Of a stretch of DNA of 6,815 nucleotides, positions 5,607 through 6,815 are shown one piece after another. This DNA is from Butyrivibrio sp. GTDB taxonomy: Bacteria > Bacillota_A > Clostridia > Lachnospirales > Lachnospiraceae. The position numbers and the translations under genes are program-made. Numbering within the stretch: the first letter of the stretch is position 1; every line of letters begins with the position of its first letter. Under the pieces are notes generated by a model. That model did no database searches. It saw only the letters and a list, made by a program, of their open reading frames with translations, and was not told the DNA's origin. The DNA lies in contig NZ_JAILQF010000042.1 of assembly GCF_024699075.1 (NCBI RefSeq), forward strand, positions 1-6,815, written 5' to 3'.

Positions 5607-6815
5607 TTAAGGATTAACCTGCTCACAAGGTCCAAGTGAAGGATGATCCATAAGTTCTATCACACCTTGTGCTTTACCTTCTGTTTCGAATACTACTATT
5701 TCATTCTTACCTTTCTTAATCAAAGGTCCGGGAAGATACAAGGCTTTTTGTGGTCCTACCTCCCAGAATCTTCCAAGATTAAATCCGTTTATAAATACAC
5801 ATCCCTTTCCAAAGCCGTCCATGTTAATGAATGTATCAGCACAATCATCTGCTTCAAACGTATATCTGTAAAAAGATGGACCGTGATCTGTAATACTGTT
5901 TGAACCGGCATCTTTACTAGCATTTTTATGAGATGAATCCGTATCTATATCTTTAAATTTTAACTTTTCAATATTATCAAGAGGAAGTGTATATATGTCA
6001 TAACCAAAGTGCTGATGTGTATTTATGAGAATAGTTCCATCAATTCCCTTACGCTGCTTGAGCATATAAGGACCAAAGTTAACTCTTCCCATATTTTCAA
6101 CAAGTATGTCCATGTCCTTACCAAGTGATTCAACTGGCGGATCGATCTTCTTTGCTTCAAGAAGTTCTCTGTCATACATAGTTGCTATATTTTTATGATC
6201 AACATATACAAGTGCCCTGTCATTGGCATCAACAAGCCTTACTTCACCAATACCGGGAATCTCTTTGAGATTTGTATGGTAAAGAATATATCCGTAGCTT
6301 TGATCAAGCTTCTCCATTGATACAGGATATACGCTTTCGTGCTTCCTGGAGATAGCTGAAAGGCTGTCCCAAAGTGATACATATCCGTCTAACTCTATGC
6401 TGCCATAAGCTTTTCTCTTAACAGCTTCCGGCATCTTGACATCAGGAAGACCATACCTTTTGGATATTTCCTTTTTAAAAGCTATATATTTATCTGTTAT
6501 CTGTCCATCTTCTGTAAGTACTGCATCATAGTCATAGCTTGTAACATCAGGTGTGAGCTTGTCATAATAATTGGCTCCGTTCATAAATCCAAAGTTTGTT
6601 CCGCCCTGGAACATGTAGATATTAACGTTGCCATTATCAAGCATATATGCAAAGTCTTTGACATTCTGCTCTACACTTGTTGTATGATGAAAGCCTGATC
6701 CCCAGTCATCGAACCAGCCAAGCCAGAATTCCATACAGGAAAGAGGTCCGTCTACATATTTTTGCATAAACTCAAAACGCTCTTTGGCATGTGAACCAAA
6801 GTTACCTGTCTGCAG
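5607..6815 (-). CDS. Glycoside hydrolase family 35 beta-galactosidase (5' truncated)
   Basis: The frame is open to the window edge, so 402 C-terminal residues are visible; the Met at 6767 is internal because the 16 residues before it (LQTGNFGSHAKERF then EF) continue the family's conserved barrel. The predicted nucleophile is Glu29 of the fragment, in CMEFWLGWFDDWG, equivalent to the SEFYTGW glutamate of human GLB1. The acid/base glutamate lies outside the window. Next come FQGGTNFGF (69-77) and DYDAVLTEDG (95-104) of the barrel. Two beta-galactosidase jelly rolls follow, with YGYILYHT (174-181), VENMGRVNFG (239-248) and the GKGCVFINGFNLGRFWEVGP block (336-355). A low-complexity stretch at 290-312 interrupts the usual approach to the SFYRYTF strand. 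GH35 enzymes release terminal beta-galactose. It is upstream of the regulator and GH2 genes, so the operon promoter should be beyond base 6815. Cellular location cannot be judged without the N-terminus. Confidence 0.94.
   Translation of the reverse strand: MQTGNFGSHAKERFEFMQKYVDGPLSCMEFWLGWFDDWGSGFHHTTSVEQNVKDFAYMLDNGNVNIYMFQGGTNFGFMNGANYYDKLTPDVTSYDYDAVLTEDGQITDKYIAFKKEISKRYGLPDVKMPEAVKRKAYGSIELDGYVSLWDSLSAISRKHESVYPVSMEKLDQSYGYILYHTNLKEIPGIGEVRLVDANDRALVYVDHKNIATMYDRELLEAKKIDPPVESLGKDMDILVENMGRVNFGPYMLKQRKGIDGTILINTHQHFGYDIYTLPLDNIEKLKFKDIDTDSSHKNASKDAGSNSITDHGPSFYRYTFEADDCADTFINMDGFGKGCVFINGFNLGRFWEVGPQKALYLPGPLIKKGKNEIVVFETEGKAQGVIELMDHPSLGPCEQVNP

Noticed and set aside
6810..6815. Window ends exactly in CTGCAG
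   Set aside because: The other end is not the same restriction site, and a six-base match at an arbitrary cut carries no biological meaning.

Overview
The window looks like chromosomal DNA from an AT-rich, low-GC Gram-positive fermenter. Codon use, GGAGG-type ribosome binding sites and a LacI regulator placed among glycoside hydrolase genes fit a Lachnospiraceae-type polysaccharide degrader such as Butyrivibrio. That assignment is by resemblance only; the sequence contains no taxonomic marker.

Layout. Bases 1-180 (+) are the 3' end of an unrecognised CDS cut by the window edge. Bases 181-441 are a non-coding gap packed with inverted repeats: a 13-bp perfect hairpin, a second nested hairpin abutting it, a GC-richer hairpin, and a 14-bp pair (192-205 / 313-326) enclosing nearly all of it. 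A candidate promoter follows at 342-370. Bases 442-1803 (+) encode an exported CapA/PgsA-type metallophosphatase-like protein. It ends against a short stem at 1817-1835, which separates it from the convergent minus-strand genes.

The minus strand from 6815 down to 1883 is one compact operon read right to left. It holds a GH35 beta-galactosidase (5' end outside the window), a LacI-family regulator and a GH2 beta-galactosidase-type enzyme, with gaps of 15 and 25 bases. The GH2 enzyme has no signal peptide, and the visible part of GH35 has no membrane or anchoring segment, so a role in hydrolysing imported beta-galactosides or related oligosaccharides is the simplest reading. The LacI protein is the likely substrate-responsive repressor, but the operon's main promoter and operator should lie upstream of the GH35 gene, beyond base 6815.

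No CRISPR array, tRNA, rRNA, transposase, phage gene or defence gene is visible. The genes are recognisable members of known families. The most unusual parts are the structured gap at 188-326 and the similar low-complexity Ser/Lys/Asn/Ala/Asp tracts in both glycosidases.
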